Shown here piece by piece: positions 27,001 to 35,218 of a DNA stretch of 64,000 nt (within the stretch, counting starts at the first letter, position 1; every line of letters starts with the position of its first letter). Source of the stretch: Actinoallomurus sp963823735 (GTDB lineage: Bacteria > Actinomycetota > Actinomycetes > Streptosporangiales > Streptosporangiaceae). The stretch spans positions 868,001 to 932,000 of the forward strand of contig CAWGMO010000001.1 in NCBI GenBank assembly GCA_963823735.1, in the 5' to 3' direction. The position numbers and the translations under genes are program-made. The notes beneath the pieces were generated by a model. It was given only the letters and a program-made list of their open reading frames with translations. It searched no databases and was not told the origin of the DNA.

Positions 27001-27180
27001 GGCCGCGCCGGACGGCTTCGCGCCGGACCAGAGATCACCGATCAGACGCTCGGCCGAGACCGTACGCCCGGCGTCGAGGGCGAGCCGTATCAGCAGGGCG
27101 CGCACGAGGGGGCCGCCGACCGAGATGGGCCGGTCCGTCTCGTCGCGAATGTCGAGAGGCCCGAGGATGCGGATGCGCAC
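24016..27180 (-). CDS. AfsR/SARP-type regulator with BTAD, NB-ARC ATPase and TPR region
   Basis: About 1054 residues. Residues ~1-90 are an OmpR-type winged helix (IRILGPLDI, GGPLVRALLIRLAL), 95-235 the BTAD domain, ~250-500 a STAND/NB-ARC ATPase with Walker A TGPGGAGKTRL and LVLDNCEHL, and the rest helical TPR-like repeats. GTG 27180 is preferred because family members start at VRIRILGPL; a GTG at 27222 extends it by 14 codons. Such proteins activate secondary-metabolism or stress genes. It is convergent with the exporter genes and divergent from the globin. Confidence 0.92.
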   Translation of the reverse strand: MRIRILGPLDIRDETDRPISVGGPLVRALLIRLALDAGRTVSAERLIGDLWSGAKPSGAANALQALVSRLRATGVRDAVESRPGGYRLAVDPADVDAVVFERLVTAARNERDPGRRADTLRRALGMWRGPALADVERMPFAAGPIVRLDELRLRAIEDRIETDTADPASLVPELEELIVLHPLRERLCGQLMRALDAAGRQADALTVYEDTRRALADELGVDPSPALAAVHLTILRRGETDEARSDPPSPRTNLPSPLTSFVGRDEEIGRVEALLGRARLVTLTGPGGAGKTRLATEAASRLTATAPDGVWFVPLAPVRAALDVPQAVLTAVDLPETHLLDFRKIVQPLARLTAVLADKRLILVLDNCEHLIDAVARLADHLLAAAPGVRVLATSREPLGITGESLCPVPSLALPPPDSRAEAALAHDAVRLFADRAAAARPGFIVDDDTVGGVVQVCRALDGVPLAIELAAARLRALTLAQVAERLDDRFRLLNVGSRTALPRHQTLRAVVDWSWELLDETERTVLRRLSVFNGGATPASAEQVLGEDVIDVIASLVDKSLVMAEGDTEVRYRLLETVRAYAAERLAEAGEDKRVRDAHAAYFLDLAERAEPELRRHDQLVWAGRLTAERDNCNTALRHAIDTRDVETALRLVGALVWYWILSDYEAEAGSWAVEVWGIVGDGPPPGTHDAYAICGFTAGLVTEMSRDGGPEPEALASAIQDTARRIGPDSTHPALALCPPLAALLAGRLEETERELDRLADHPDPWTRAARQVFVAYLSFNRAEIDRAEEVANAAYAGFREVGDRWGMGSSLVARAEIALVRGRYADAVAAVEEAYGYAVEGVSPDQAAGLLIVLGRARAMTGEVEAARADIERGVHAAKRIGEFGDAASGLVWLSELARREGDFDEARSRLDAAIALIEPRKARVDLGQGTALTYSKRACLAEQEGDLAAAARWHETAMRAIARIAAMPVDRLVATLVEGFAALAAARGEHARAAELLGAGRETRGFLEPWSLEVDRATAAALGALGREAFDAAYERGRGRTREEVLALTP

Positions 27181-27303
27181 GTCGCCATTGTCCCCAAAGT
27201 CACGGGGTTCCGTGGCGGCCACCTGGGGGAGGCTGTCAGGGCGGACACCGACGGTTACCTATAGTGACCGTAGAGTGATGATCGGTAGGCGGAAGGCGGA
27301 GGC

Positions 27304-27681
27304 ATGAGCGCCACGGAGCGCAGCATCTACGACCTGATCGGCGGCGAGGAAGCGCTGGTCGACGTGGTCGACGACTTTCACGCGCGGGTGCTCGCCGACC
27401 CGGCTCTGCGGCCCTTCTTCGCCGGTGTCCCGTGCCGTTTCAAGAGCCACCAGATGGAGTTCTTCGGCGAGGCGCTGGGCGGGCCCCACCCGTACACCGG
27501 CGCGCCGCTACGCGAGGCCCACCACGGCCGAGGCATCCAGCGCCGTCACTTCGACCTGGTCGCGGCACACCTGGTGGACGCCCTGCTCGCCGCCGGCGTG
27601 GCCCCGCCGATCGTCGGCGAGATCATCTCCGTGATCCTGCCGCTGGCTCCTGAGATCATCTCCCAGCCGCTCATGGCGTGA
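27304..27681 (+). CDS. Group I truncated hemoglobin, distal Tyr B10 replaced by His
   Basis: 125 residues closely matching TrHbN: IYDLIGGEEAL, RPFFAGV, QMEFFGEALGGPHPYTGAPL, HHGRGIQRRHF. The proximal His (F8) in RRHFDLV and Gln E11 in SHQMEFF are kept. The position equivalent to Tyr B10, normally DFY, reads DFH (His26, codon CAC). Tyr B10 stabilises bound oxygen and supports NO dioxygenation in TrHbN, so this protein may bind ligands differently. The last codons overlap the convergent GNAT gene by 11 bases. Confidence 0.93.
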   Translation: MSATERSIYDLIGGEEALVDVVDDFHARVLADPALRPFFAGVPCRFKSHQMEFFGEALGGPHPYTGAPLREAHHGRGIQRRHFDLVAAHLVDALLAAGVAPPIVGEIISVILPLAPEIISQPLMA

Positions 27682-28162
27682 GCTTTCGGTACATGATGTG
27701 CAGGCCGACGTAGCCTTTGACGGGGTGGCGGAAGCCCTCGGGCAGCGTCGTCATGATCTCCATGCCGAGGTCGCGCCAGAGCCGTACGGCGCGTTCGTTG
27801 GTCTCCACGACCGCGTTGAACTGCATGGCACGGAACCCGTCCGCACGCGCCCGCTCGAGTACGTGCTCGGCAAGGGCACGCCCGGCACCGCGCCCTTCAT
27901 GATCGGGATCGACCATGAAACTGGCCGTGGCGATGTGGCCGGCCGGGCCTGCGTGGTTCGCGCCACTGTTGGCGGTACCGATGACCGTGCCGCCGTCGAC
28001 GGCCACGAAGGTACGCCCGGGCGGCTCGGGGAACCACATGGTGCGGGCGAGGTCCTCGGTGACGTCGCGGTCCCAGGAGAATGTCTCACCTGCGGCGACG
28101 ATGCGGCGCATGAAGGGCCAGATGGCCGGCCAGTCACCGGGAACCGCGTCTCTGATCTGCAT
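27671..28162 (-). CDS. GNAT-family N-acetyltransferase
   Basis: 163 residues from ATG 28162. The acetyl-CoA site is VDPDHEGRGAGRALAEHVLE, and the fold is typical: IRDAVPGDWPAIWPFMRRIV at the start, LWRDLGMEI near the end. Close to L-amino acid/phosphinothricin-type acetyltransferases but the substrate cannot be assigned. A copper chaperone gene is divergent to it. Confidence 0.9.
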   Translation of the reverse strand: MQIRDAVPGDWPAIWPFMRRIVAAGETFSWDRDVTEDLARTMWFPEPPGRTFVAVDGGTVIGTANSGANHAGPAGHIATASFMVDPDHEGRGAGRALAEHVLERARADGFRAMQFNAVVETNERAVRLWRDLGMEIMTTLPEGFRHPVKGYVGLHIMYRKLTP

Positions 28163-28214
28163 GGGGTCAGGATGTGAGGTGTCCCACGCTGGTGGCAAGC
28201 GAATTACGTACCGC

Positions 28215-28229
28215 TACCCTGTAGGGGTA
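28215..28229 (+). promoter_or_regulatory. CsoR-type copper operator candidate
   Basis: TACCCTGTAGGGGTA is an interrupted palindrome resembling the TACCCC...GGGGTA box recognised by the copper repressor CsoR in actinobacteria. It lies 30 bases before the copZ-like start, where it would overlap the promoter. No csoR gene is in the window; regulation in trans is inferred. Confidence 0.6.
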
Positions 28230-28258
28230 TGTTGTGGGTCATGGTTGAAGGAGGAAAC

Positions 28259-28468
28259 ATGATCACCACCCGCTACGCGGTCACGGGCATGACATGCGGC
28301 CACTGCGTGTCAGCGGTCAGCTCCGAGGTCGGACGCGTCGAGGGCGTCACGGGCGTCGAAGTCGACCTGCCCACGGGAGCGGTCACGGTCACCAGCAGCG
28401 CTCCCCTCGACGACGCGGCGATTCACGCCGCGATCGACGAAGCGGGATACGAGCTAGCGAGCTCTTGA
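28259..28468 (+). CDS. CopZ-like copper chaperone (HMA domain)
   Basis: 69 residues from ATG 28259, with GGAGG 5-6 bases upstream. The metal-binding motif is GMTCGHC, in the ferredoxin-like HMA fold (TTRYAVTGMTCGHCVSAVSS and VTVTSSAPLDD). It carries Cu(I) to the ATPase encoded next. A CsoR-like operator precedes it. Confidence 0.94.
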   Translation: MITTRYAVTGMTCGHCVSAVSSEVGRVEGVTGVEVDLPTGAVTVTSSAPLDDAAIHAAIDEAGYELASS

Positions 28469-28473
28469 CGGGG

Positions 28474-31017
28474 ATGGAACCCGCGCAGGTCGACCTGACC
28501 ATCGGCGGCATGACATGCGCCTCATGCGCCAACCGCATCGAGAAGCGCCTCAACCGGCTCGACGGCGTGACCGCGACGGTCAACTACGCGACCGAGAAGG
28601 CCAGAGTCAGCTTTGGCGGCGCCGTGACACGCGCCGACCTGATCGCCCAGGTGGAGAAGGCGGGGTACTCCGCGTCCGTACGCCCGACCCCCTACGACCG
28701 GCCTGCCACCGACGCCACGGACGCACCTCCGGCCCCGAGCGGCCGGCTCACGGACGTACCCGCCGCCCCGCATGACCAGCCGACGGGTGGCACGACGGAC
28801 GTACCCGCCGCCCCGCGCGACCGGTCCGGCGCCAGCGCCACGGAGGCACCTCGGCCCCACGGGGCCAGCTCGCGGACAGCACGACGGACGCACCTACCGC
28901 CCCGCGCGACCGGCCCGCCGCCACGGACGCATCCTCCGCCGACGACGGCACCGGCGCCGCCATGCCCACGGCCTCACGTGGGTTGGCCACCGCTGCCGGG
29001 CTCCCGGCTCACTCGGGCTCCGCGACCGGCTCGACGTCGACGCCGTACCTCCGGCGCCGCACGGTTTCCGCCTCCGGCTCTCCACGGCAGGGCTCTCGAT
29101 TTCGCCGGACTCCGCGGCCGGTTCGGCGCCACTGCCGCGACCCGTGGGCTTCTCGGGCGGCTGGTCGTCAGTGCCGGGTTGGCGTTGCCGGTGGTCGTGC
29201 TCGCGATGGTGCCCGTGGTGCGGTTCGCGTACTGGCAGTGGGTGTCGCTCGTGCTGGCCACGCCGGTCGTGCTGTGGGGCGGGTCGCCGTTCCATGTCGC
29301 CGCGCTCAAGAACCTTCGGCTCCGGGCCGCGACCATGGACACCCTCGTGTCCATGGGTACCGGCGCGGCGTTCGGCTGGTCCGTGTTCTCCGTGTTGTTC
29401 TCCGGGCACGTCTATCTGGAGGTCGCCTCCGGGGTGACCGTGTTCCTGCTGGCCGGGCGCTACTTCGAGGCGCGGTCGAAACGCCGTGCCGGCGCGGCTC
29501 TGCGGGCCCTGCTGGAGATGGGCGCCAAGGAGGTCGCGGTTCTGCGGGACGGGCGGGAGGAGCTGATCCCGGTCGGCTCGCTGACGCCGGGGATGATCTT
29601 CGTGGTCCGGCCCGGGGAGAAAGTCGCGACCGATGGGGTCGTCGTCGACGGGGTCTCGGCGGTGGACGCGAGCATGCTCACCGGTGAGCCGGTTCCCGTC
29701 GAGGTCGGTCTCGGTGACCCCGTCACCGGCGCGACCGTGAACACCGGGGGCCGTCTCATCGTCCGGGCGACGCGGGTCGGTGCCGGCACGAAGCTCGCTC
29801 AGATGGCGCGGCTCGTCGAGGAGGCGCAGAACGGCAAGGCCCAGGCTCAGCGCCTCGCCGACCGTATCTCCGGGATCTTCGTCCCCTCCGTCATCGTCAT
29901 CGCGCTGGCCACCCTGGGCGGCTGGCTGATCATCGGTGCGCCCGCCACCAGCGCGTTCGCCGCCGCGGTCGCGGTGCTGATCATCGCCTGCCCGTGCGCG
30001 CTCGGGCTGGCCACGCCGACGGCGCTGCTCGTGGGTACCGGGCGCGGGGCGCAGCTCGGCATCCTCATCAAAGGTCCCGAGGTGCTGGAGTCCACCCGCG
30101 TCGTCGACACGATCGTGCTGGACAAGACGGGCACCGTGACCACCGGTCGCATGAGCCTGGTCGACGTCGTGACGGACGGCTCCGCGGACGAGGCGCTCCG
30201 GCTGGCCGCCGCCGTGGAGACCGCCTCCGAACACCCCATCGGGCGCGCGATCGCCGCCGCGGCCGTACGCCGGGGGCCCCTGCCCGCCGTGACCGGCTTC
30301 CAGAACACCGAGGGCCTGGGCGTACGCGGCACCGTCGAGGGCCACGCGGTCGTCGCGGGCCGCGCCTCCCTGTTCGGCGACCTCCCCGGCGACCTGGCCC
30401 GCGCGAAGGCCACGGCCGAGGCCGCCGGGCGTACGGCCGTGGTCGTCGGCTGGGACGGCCGGGCCCGCGCGGTACTGGTCGTCTCCGACACCGTGAAGGA
30501 CACCAGCGCCGAGGCCGTCGAACGCCTGCGCGCGCTCGGCCTGACCCCGATCCTGCTGACCGGCGACCACGAGGCCGCGGCGCGTACGGTCGCGGCCGAG
30601 GTCGGCATCACCGAGGTGATCTCCGAGGTACTGCCCGCCGACAAGGTCGACGCCGTGAAGCGCCTCCAGGCCGCCGGGAAGACCGTCGCGATGGTGGGAG
30701 ACGGCGTCAATGACGCCGCCGCCCTCGCCCAGGCCGACCTGGGCATCGCCATGGGCACCGGCACCGACGCCGCCATCGAGGCCGCCGACCTGACCCTGGT
30801 CCGAGGCGACCTGCGTACGGCCGCCGACGCGATCCGGCTGTCACGCCGCACCCTGGCGATCATCAAGGCGAACCTGTTCTGGGCCTTCGCCTACAACCTC
30901 GCCGCCCTGCCCCTGGCCGCCGCCGGCCTGCTCAACCCGATGATCGCGGGAGCGGCGATGGCGTTCTCCAGCGTCTTCGTCGTGACCAACAGCCTCCGCC
31001 TGCGCCGCTTCCACTGA
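28474..31017 (+). CDS. copA: Copper-translocating P1B-type ATPase, linker probably frameshifted
   Basis: About 847 residues from ATG 28474. It has an HMA domain with GMTCASC, transmembrane helices, TGE in MLTGEPVPV, the CPC ion site in IIACPCALGLATPTALL, phosphorylation motif DKTGTVTTG and GDGVNDAAAL. The ~140-residue linker between HMA and the first helix is Pro/Ala/Arg-rich and repetitive. A 35-base repeat at 28790 and 28879 is spaced by 89 rather than 90 bases, and the second copy reads TTDAPTAPRDRP only in another frame. Two compensating indels in the linker are likely. Cu(I) exporter, coupled to the chaperone gene upstream. Confidence 0.92.
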   Translation: MEPAQVDLTIGGMTCASCANRIEKRLNRLDGVTATVNYATEKARVSFGGAVTRADLIAQVEKAGYSASVRPTPYDRPATDATDAPPAPSGRLTDVPAAPHDQPTGGTTDVPAAPRDRSGASATEAPRPHGASSRTARRTHLPPRATGPPPRTHPPPTTAPAPPCPRPHVGWPPLPGSRLTRAPRPARRRRRTSGAARFPPPALHGRALDFAGLRGRFGATAATRGLLGRLVVSAGLALPVVVLAMVPVVRFAYWQWVSLVLATPVVLWGGSPFHVAALKNLRLRAATMDTLVSMGTGAAFGWSVFSVLFSGHVYLEVASGVTVFLLAGRYFEARSKRRAGAALRALLEMGAKEVAVLRDGREELIPVGSLTPGMIFVVRPGEKVATDGVVVDGVSAVDASMLTGEPVPVEVGLGDPVTGATVNTGGRLIVRATRVGAGTKLAQMARLVEEAQNGKAQAQRLADRISGIFVPSVIVIALATLGGWLIIGAPATSAFAAAVAVLIIACPCALGLATPTALLVGTGRGAQLGILIKGPEVLESTRVVDTIVLDKTGTVTTGRMSLVDVVTDGSADEALRLAAAVETASEHPIGRAIAAAAVRRGPLPAVTGFQNTEGLGVRGTVEGHAVVAGRASLFGDLPGDLARAKATAEAAGRTAVVVGWDGRARAVLVVSDTVKDTSAEAVERLRALGLTPILLTGDHEAAARTVAAEVGITEVISEVLPADKVDAVKRLQAAGKTVAMVGDGVNDAAALAQADLGIAMGTGTDAAIEAADLTLVRGDLRTAADAIRLSRRTLAIIKANLFWAFAYNLAALPLAAAGLLNPMIAGAAMAFSSVFVVTNSLRLRRFH
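28790..28913 (+). repeat. Imperfect repeat in the copA linker
   Basis: A 35-base unit at 28790-28824 recurs at 28879-28913 with three mismatches. A weaker copy lies at about 28717-28750. The units encode TTDVPAAPRDR-like segments; the second copy is out of frame. Confidence 0.6.
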
Positions 31018-31163
31018 CGCCTCGCGATCGCTGGTTCACCGCCATGCGCGCCCATCTGTGGCCTCCGTAGGGTCGGCCGACGGTCGCCGAGGCCCTGCTG
31101 CCACGCGCGCCCCGCGTCCGGCCTCCGTAGAGTCGTCGGGTCACCGACCATCGGAGGAATGCC

Positions 31164-32045
31164 GTGCCCCTGCCCCTGCCACGTCTCGACCGTTCGAGCG
31201 TCGTCGTCCCGCCGCCCGAGGACGGTGCCGGTCACTGGGCGGGCGCGCCCAGTGCGTGCCTGGTCGGCGGGGTGATCTACCTCGCGTACCGCCTGCGCCG
31301 TCCGGTCGGGGAGGGCCGCGGGTACGCCGTGGTGGTCGCGCGGTCGCTGGACGGCGAGACGTTGGAGACCCTCAAGGTCATCCAGCAGGAGGAGATGCGC
31401 ACCGACTCGCTGGAGCGCCCCGCGCTGACGGTCACCCCGGACGGCATCTGGCGGCTGTACCTGAGCTGCGCGACGCCGGGCACCAAGCACTGGCGTGTCG
31501 AGGTCCTGGAGGCGGCCGACCCGCTGGGCTTCGACCCTGTCACGGCGCAGGTGGTGCTGCCGGGCAGTGAGAGCGTCGGTGTCAAGGATCCGGTGATCGT
31601 GTACGACGACGGCACCTGGCACCTGTGGGCGTCCTGCCACCCCCTGGCGGACCCGGACGAGGCCGACCAGATGGTCACCGACTACGCCACCAGCCCCGAC
31701 GGCCTCGACTGGACCTGGCACGGCACCGCCCTGACCGGCCGTCCCGGCGCCTGGGACTCCCGTGGCGTACGCGTCGCGGCGGTCGTCGCGGAACGCGGGG
31801 CGATCCAGGCGTACTACGACGGCCGCGCCGGCGCCGAGGAGAACTACGAGGAACGCACCGGTATCGCCACCGGCCGCGAGTACGCCTCCCTCGTCCCGGA
31901 GGGAACCGAGATCGCCTCCTCCCCGCACGCCGGCGGAGGCCTGAGGTACGTGTCCGCCGTACGCCTCCCCGACGGCCTGTGGCGCCTGTACTACGAGGCG
32001 ACCCGCGAGGACGGCGCCCACGAACTGCGCACCGAGGTCGTCTGA
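31164..32045 (+). CDS. Five-bladed beta-propeller glycosidase-like protein
   Basis: 293 residues with the repeated strand pattern of GH43/GH32/GH130-type propellers: ACLVGGVIYLAYRLRRP, ERPALTVTPDGIWRLYLSCA, KDPVIVYDDGTWHLWASCHP, DYATSPDGLDWTWHG, LRYVSAVRLPDGLWRLYYEA. No secretion signal, so it acts inside the cell if it is an enzyme. The catalytic acids are not clear, so a specific activity is not assigned. It is convergent with the IMPase gene. Confidence 0.7.
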   Translation: MPLPLPRLDRSSVVVPPPEDGAGHWAGAPSACLVGGVIYLAYRLRRPVGEGRGYAVVVARSLDGETLETLKVIQQEEMRTDSLERPALTVTPDGIWRLYLSCATPGTKHWRVEVLEAADPLGFDPVTAQVVLPGSESVGVKDPVIVYDDGTWHLWASCHPLADPDEADQMVTDYATSPDGLDWTWHGTALTGRPGAWDSRGVRVAAVVAERGAIQAYYDGRAGAEENYEERTGIATGREYASLVPEGTEIASSPHAGGGLRYVSAVRLPDGLWRLYYEATREDGAHELRTEVV

Positions 32046-32047
32046 CC

Positions 32048-32848
32048 CTACGACGGGCGCAGGCGGGCGCGGGTGGCGGTGACCAGGGCCATGATCTGGT
32101 CGGCGACGCCGGGGGCCACCGCGATGGTGGCCCCCGAGTCGTACGTGTGCGAGGTGCCGTCGGCGTCCAGGACCACGGCGCCGGCCTCGCGGGCGATGAC
32201 GACTCCGGCGGCGGTGTCCCACGGGTTGTTGGACATCGTCAGGCTCGCGTCGAGCCGGCCGTCGGCGACCCAGGCCAGGTCGATGGCGGACGAGCCCAGC
32301 ATGCGTACCCGCTGGACCTCCCCGGCCAGGCGCTCGCTGAGGGCCACGCGCAGGTGGTTCTTCTCCTCGGCGCCGTCGCCGACCGCGTAGTCGCCCAGGG
32401 CCACGACCGCGTCGCTCAGCCGGGTCGTCGTGCTCGCCCCGATGCGGCGGTCGCCCAGGTGCGCGCCCTCGCCCTCGGCGGCCCAGTAGCGGGCGCCGAG
32501 GAGCGGAAGGTCGATGACGCCGAGGACGGCTCGGTCGCCGCGCATGAGACCCAGCGAGACGCCGCACAGCGGGATGCCGCGTACGAAGTTGGCGGTGCCG
32601 TCGATCGGGTCGAGCGCCCACAGCAGGTCGCCGCCGTGGCCGCCGGTGATGCCCTCCTCCTCGCCGAGCACCGGGATCTGCGGCGTCAGCTCCCTCAGAT
32701 GGGCGCGTACGGCGCGTTCGACGGCGAAGTCCAGCTCGGTGACCATGTCGCGGTCGCCCTTGGAGGTGAGCAGGCCGGGGGCGCGGGAGCGCATCAGGTC
32801 GTTCGCGATCGAGGCGGCCTCCATCGCGGCGCTCAGCAACGCCGTCAC
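32048..32848 (-). CDS. Inositol monophosphatase family protein
   Basis: 266 residues from GTG 32848, overlapping the stop of the regulator gene upstream (GTGA). The Mg-binding motifs are GEEEGITGG, LDPIDGTANFVRG and NPWDTAAGVVIAREAG. Family members dephosphorylate inositol-1-phosphate, histidinol phosphate or PAP; the substrate is not determined here. Forms an operon with the DUF5919 regulator gene. Confidence 0.92.
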   Translation of the reverse strand: MTALLSAAMEAASIANDLMRSRAPGLLTSKGDRDMVTELDFAVERAVRAHLRELTPQIPVLGEEEGITGGHGGDLLWALDPIDGTANFVRGIPLCGVSLGLMRGDRAVLGVIDLPLLGARYWAAEGEGAHLGDRRIGASTTTRLSDAVVALGDYAVGDGAEEKNHLRVALSERLAGEVQRVRMLGSSAIDLAWVADGRLDASLTMSNNPWDTAAGVVIAREAGAVVLDADGTSHTYDSGATIAVAPGVADQIMALVTATRARLRPS

Positions 32849-33705
32849 AGCGCACGGCTCCGTTCCGAGATCTCCTCGTAGATCCGCGCGAAGGCGTCGT
32901 ACAGGCCCGGGGACTCCTGGCCGCCGCGCAGCACGAACGTCGGGCAGTCGACGCCGCGCGCACGCGGCAGGTACGGCTGCACCACGCACGTCTCGCCGTC
33001 GACCAGCAGGATGCCGAACCGGATCGTCTCGTCGTACACCCCGATCGACAATCGCTTCCCCGCCTCGGGCGGCAGGCGGTCGCGCAGCCGTGTCAGGACG
33101 CCGATGTTGAGGCGCGTGAGCATGATCAGCTGCTCGTCGGTGTACCCCTCCTCGCGCTCGCGCTCCCTGATGGCCTCGCCGTCGGGGTCGAGGAACAGGC
33201 AGTGCAGCTCGGTGCCGCTCTCGACCAGGCGGCGTAGGTCCTGGTCGGGGTACTGCTGGCAGATGAGGTTCAGCGACAGGCCGGAGGCCCTGATCTCGTC
33301 GGCCTCGCCGAAGATCGTGTGCGGCGGCATGCGGTAGGTGAACTCCGCGCGGGTCGCGAAGACGGCGGTGACGTCGGCCAGCGGGAGGTCCTGCGCGCAT
33401 GAGCCGCAGCCGGCCGGAGGCGTACGGCGGCGGCCGGTCAGCACCTCTTCGGGGCAGGGCGCGAAAAGCTGGTCGGCCGTCCAACCGGGGAACATGTTCT
33501 CCAGCACGCGGCAGTGGTCGGTGTAAGGGAGGCGTTTGAGCTCGCCGGAGGTCCAGCGGTGGAGCTGTGCCCTGCTGGGCGCGGTGCCGACCAAGTGTCG
33601 ATCGACCCTTTTGGCGGCTTCGTCGTATACAGCCCTAAAAATGCCGTAGCGGTGCCACTGCTGCTGCCGCAGCAGGATTTGGAGGAGGATCGGCTGCCGT
33701 GGCAC
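32845..33705 (-). CDS. DUF5919-type transcriptional regulator-like protein
   Basis: 286 residues. Residues ~1-75 look like a divergent HTH (RAQLHRWTSGELKRLPYTDH), and from ~130 on the sequence matches the C-terminal DUF5919 domain often joined to XRE HTHs in actinomycetes (FGEADEIRASGLSLNLICQQ, LHCLFLDPDGEAI, RFGILLVDGETCVVQPYLP). A CGSC motif sits between. It is translationally coupled to the IMPase gene. The family assignment is from memory. Confidence 0.75.
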   Translation of the reverse strand: MPRQPILLQILLRQQQWHRYGIFRAVYDEAAKRVDRHLVGTAPSRAQLHRWTSGELKRLPYTDHCRVLENMFPGWTADQLFAPCPEEVLTGRRRTPPAGCGSCAQDLPLADVTAVFATRAEFTYRMPPHTIFGEADEIRASGLSLNLICQQYPDQDLRRLVESGTELHCLFLDPDGEAIREREREEGYTDEQLIMLTRLNIGVLTRLRDRLPPEAGKRLSIGVYDETIRFGILLVDGETCVVQPYLPRARGVDCPTFVLRGGQESPGLYDAFARIYEEISERSRAL

Positions 33706-33890
33706 GGTTACGCCCTCTCTCGTGGTGTCTGCGACGTCAGATTAACCCGTCGTGACTACGCAAAGAGACGGAGTCGAGACAATGAGTAGACATTGACGTC
33801 GAAGATTGTCCGCCGAAGTTGTCGCATGGAAACCGTGATTGGACGGATGCTGGTCTTCATGGGGATTCACGGCGGCGGTGCCACCCGGCC

Positions 33891-34133
33891 ATGAGCATCA
33901 GTCACAAAGAGAAGCTGCGCCTACTTTCGGTCTTATGCCGGGAGCTCGTCGGCCTAGGCCTGCACGTCGGGATGAGCGACGCCAAGCCCGCGCTGCTCGT
34001 ACGCCTCGGGTGCCTGGATCCACGATTGTGGATCTCGATCAGCGCGACCGGCGAGTTCTTCGAGTGGCGGCGCGGCACGCACGCGGCCACCGATCCGGTG
34101 GGCGCCGCCCACCGGATCGCGGACTCCTCCTGA
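33891..34133 (+). CDS. Small hypothetical protein, 80 residues
   Basis: Begins MSISHKEKLRLLSVLCRELV and ends with SATGEFFEWRRGTHAATDPV-GAAHRIADSS, a pattern seen in small actinomycete proteins encoded near HTH regulators. No known catalytic motif, no membrane helix. No strong ribosome binding site before the ATG at 33891. It is convergent with the hydrolase gene, 3 bases apart. Confidence 0.65.
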   Translation: MSISHKEKLRLLSVLCRELVGLGLHVGMSDAKPALLVRLGCLDPRLWISISATGEFFEWRRGTHAATDPVGAAHRIADSS

Positions 34134-34136
34134 GCC

Positions 34137-34946
34137 CTACCTGCCGAGCAGGCGCTCCGCCATGTCGTCCAGGAAGCCCGCCACCAGGTCACGGAACTGC
34201 CCGGGCGCGTCGACCCACGGCCAGTGCCCGCACTCGTGCATGAGGCTGAGCCGCCCGTCCGGGTACGCGGACGCGACGAGCCGCGCCGGCGCCGTACCCG
34301 ACATGCCGTCCTGCTCACCCGCGATCGCGAGCACGGGGTTCGGCACGGAGGCGAGCCGCGCGACCTGGTCGGGCGCGGGCGGCCGGTAGAAGCTCTGCCG
34401 CAGCCAGAACGGCGGCTCGGGATACTCGGCGGCGTGGTGGGCACGCGCGGCCTCGGACCACGTCCCGTACTCCCACGGCTGCGCGCCGGCGTCCTTGGCC
34501 TGCTTGCCGCCCGGCTCCCCGGCACGCCGCTTCCTGATCGCGGCCACCTCGGCCTCGTCCACCTCCCGCTCGACCCGCCCCGCGGGCGTGACCAGCACAA
34601 GGCTCCCGAGACGCTCGGGATAACGAACCGCGAACTCCTGCGCCGTCAGCGTGCCGGCCGAGTGCGCGAGCACGTCGGCGCGCCCGAGGTCGAGGTGGCG
34701 GAACAGCGCCTCGACGTCGTGGGCCTGCTCGGTGAACGCGCAGGTCGCCGGGTCCGTGGGAATGTCGGACCGCCCGGCACCGCGGGCGTCGAGCAACACG
34801 AGCGTACGGTGCCGGTCCAGGCCACCGAGATCGCCGAGACTGCGGACGTCTCCCCCCGGGCCACCGGCGAGACAGACCAGGGGTGGCCCGCTGCCGTAGA
34901 TCGAGTAGAACAACTCGGTTTCGTCATAGGACCTGAAGCGCGACAC
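34137..34946 (-). CDS. Alpha/beta-fold hydrolase (Ser nucleophile)
   Basis: 269 residues from GTG 34946 with GGAAAG 8 bases upstream. It has the oxyanion segment LAGGPGGD, nucleophile elbow AHSAGTLTA, an acid in AGEQDG and the catalytic His in ECGHWPWVDAP. Close in layout to proline iminopeptidases and related esterases. The substrate is unknown. Confidence 0.88.
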   Translation of the reverse strand: MSRFRSYDETELFYSIYGSGPPLVCLAGGPGGDVRSLGDLGGLDRHRTLVLLDARGAGRSDIPTDPATCAFTEQAHDVEALFRHLDLGRADVLAHSAGTLTAQEFAVRYPERLGSLVLVTPAGRVEREVDEAEVAAIRKRRAGEPGGKQAKDAGAQPWEYGTWSEAARAHHAAEYPEPPFWLRQSFYRPPAPDQVARLASVPNPVLAIAGEQDGMSGTAPARLVASAYPDGRLSLMHECGHWPWVDAPGQFRDLVAGFLDDMAERLLGR

Positions 34947-35218
34947 GGACGCATCTTTCCAGCGGCAACGGTGCAATGCGCACCGAACACGCTTAAAGCA
35001 AAAAGCACGTGGAATTCCTCGTACACCTTTGGGTAGCGAAGACATACCCACTCCCGGCCCGTGGCTCGCACCGAGCTGCTCCCTATACAGGACGCTACCT
35101 GGGAAGCCACATCGCGAACGCCACATTTCCGCCCAGTCACGTCCCGGTGTCTTCTCGGCGAGCCCGCGACCGCGAACTCGTCCCGGCCGATCCCGGCCGC
35201 GGCGGCCTACGATGGCCT

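Noticed and set aside
24199..27264. 1021-codon plus-strand frame opposite the SARP-type regulator
   Set aside because: High-GC antisense shadow with low-complexity Arg/Gly/Val composition; the minus strand has clear BTAD and NB-ARC domains.
28215..28229. Riboswitch ahead of the copper genes
   Set aside because: The leader is only ~30 bases and the symmetrical TACCCT/AGGGGTA sequence fits a repressor operator better.
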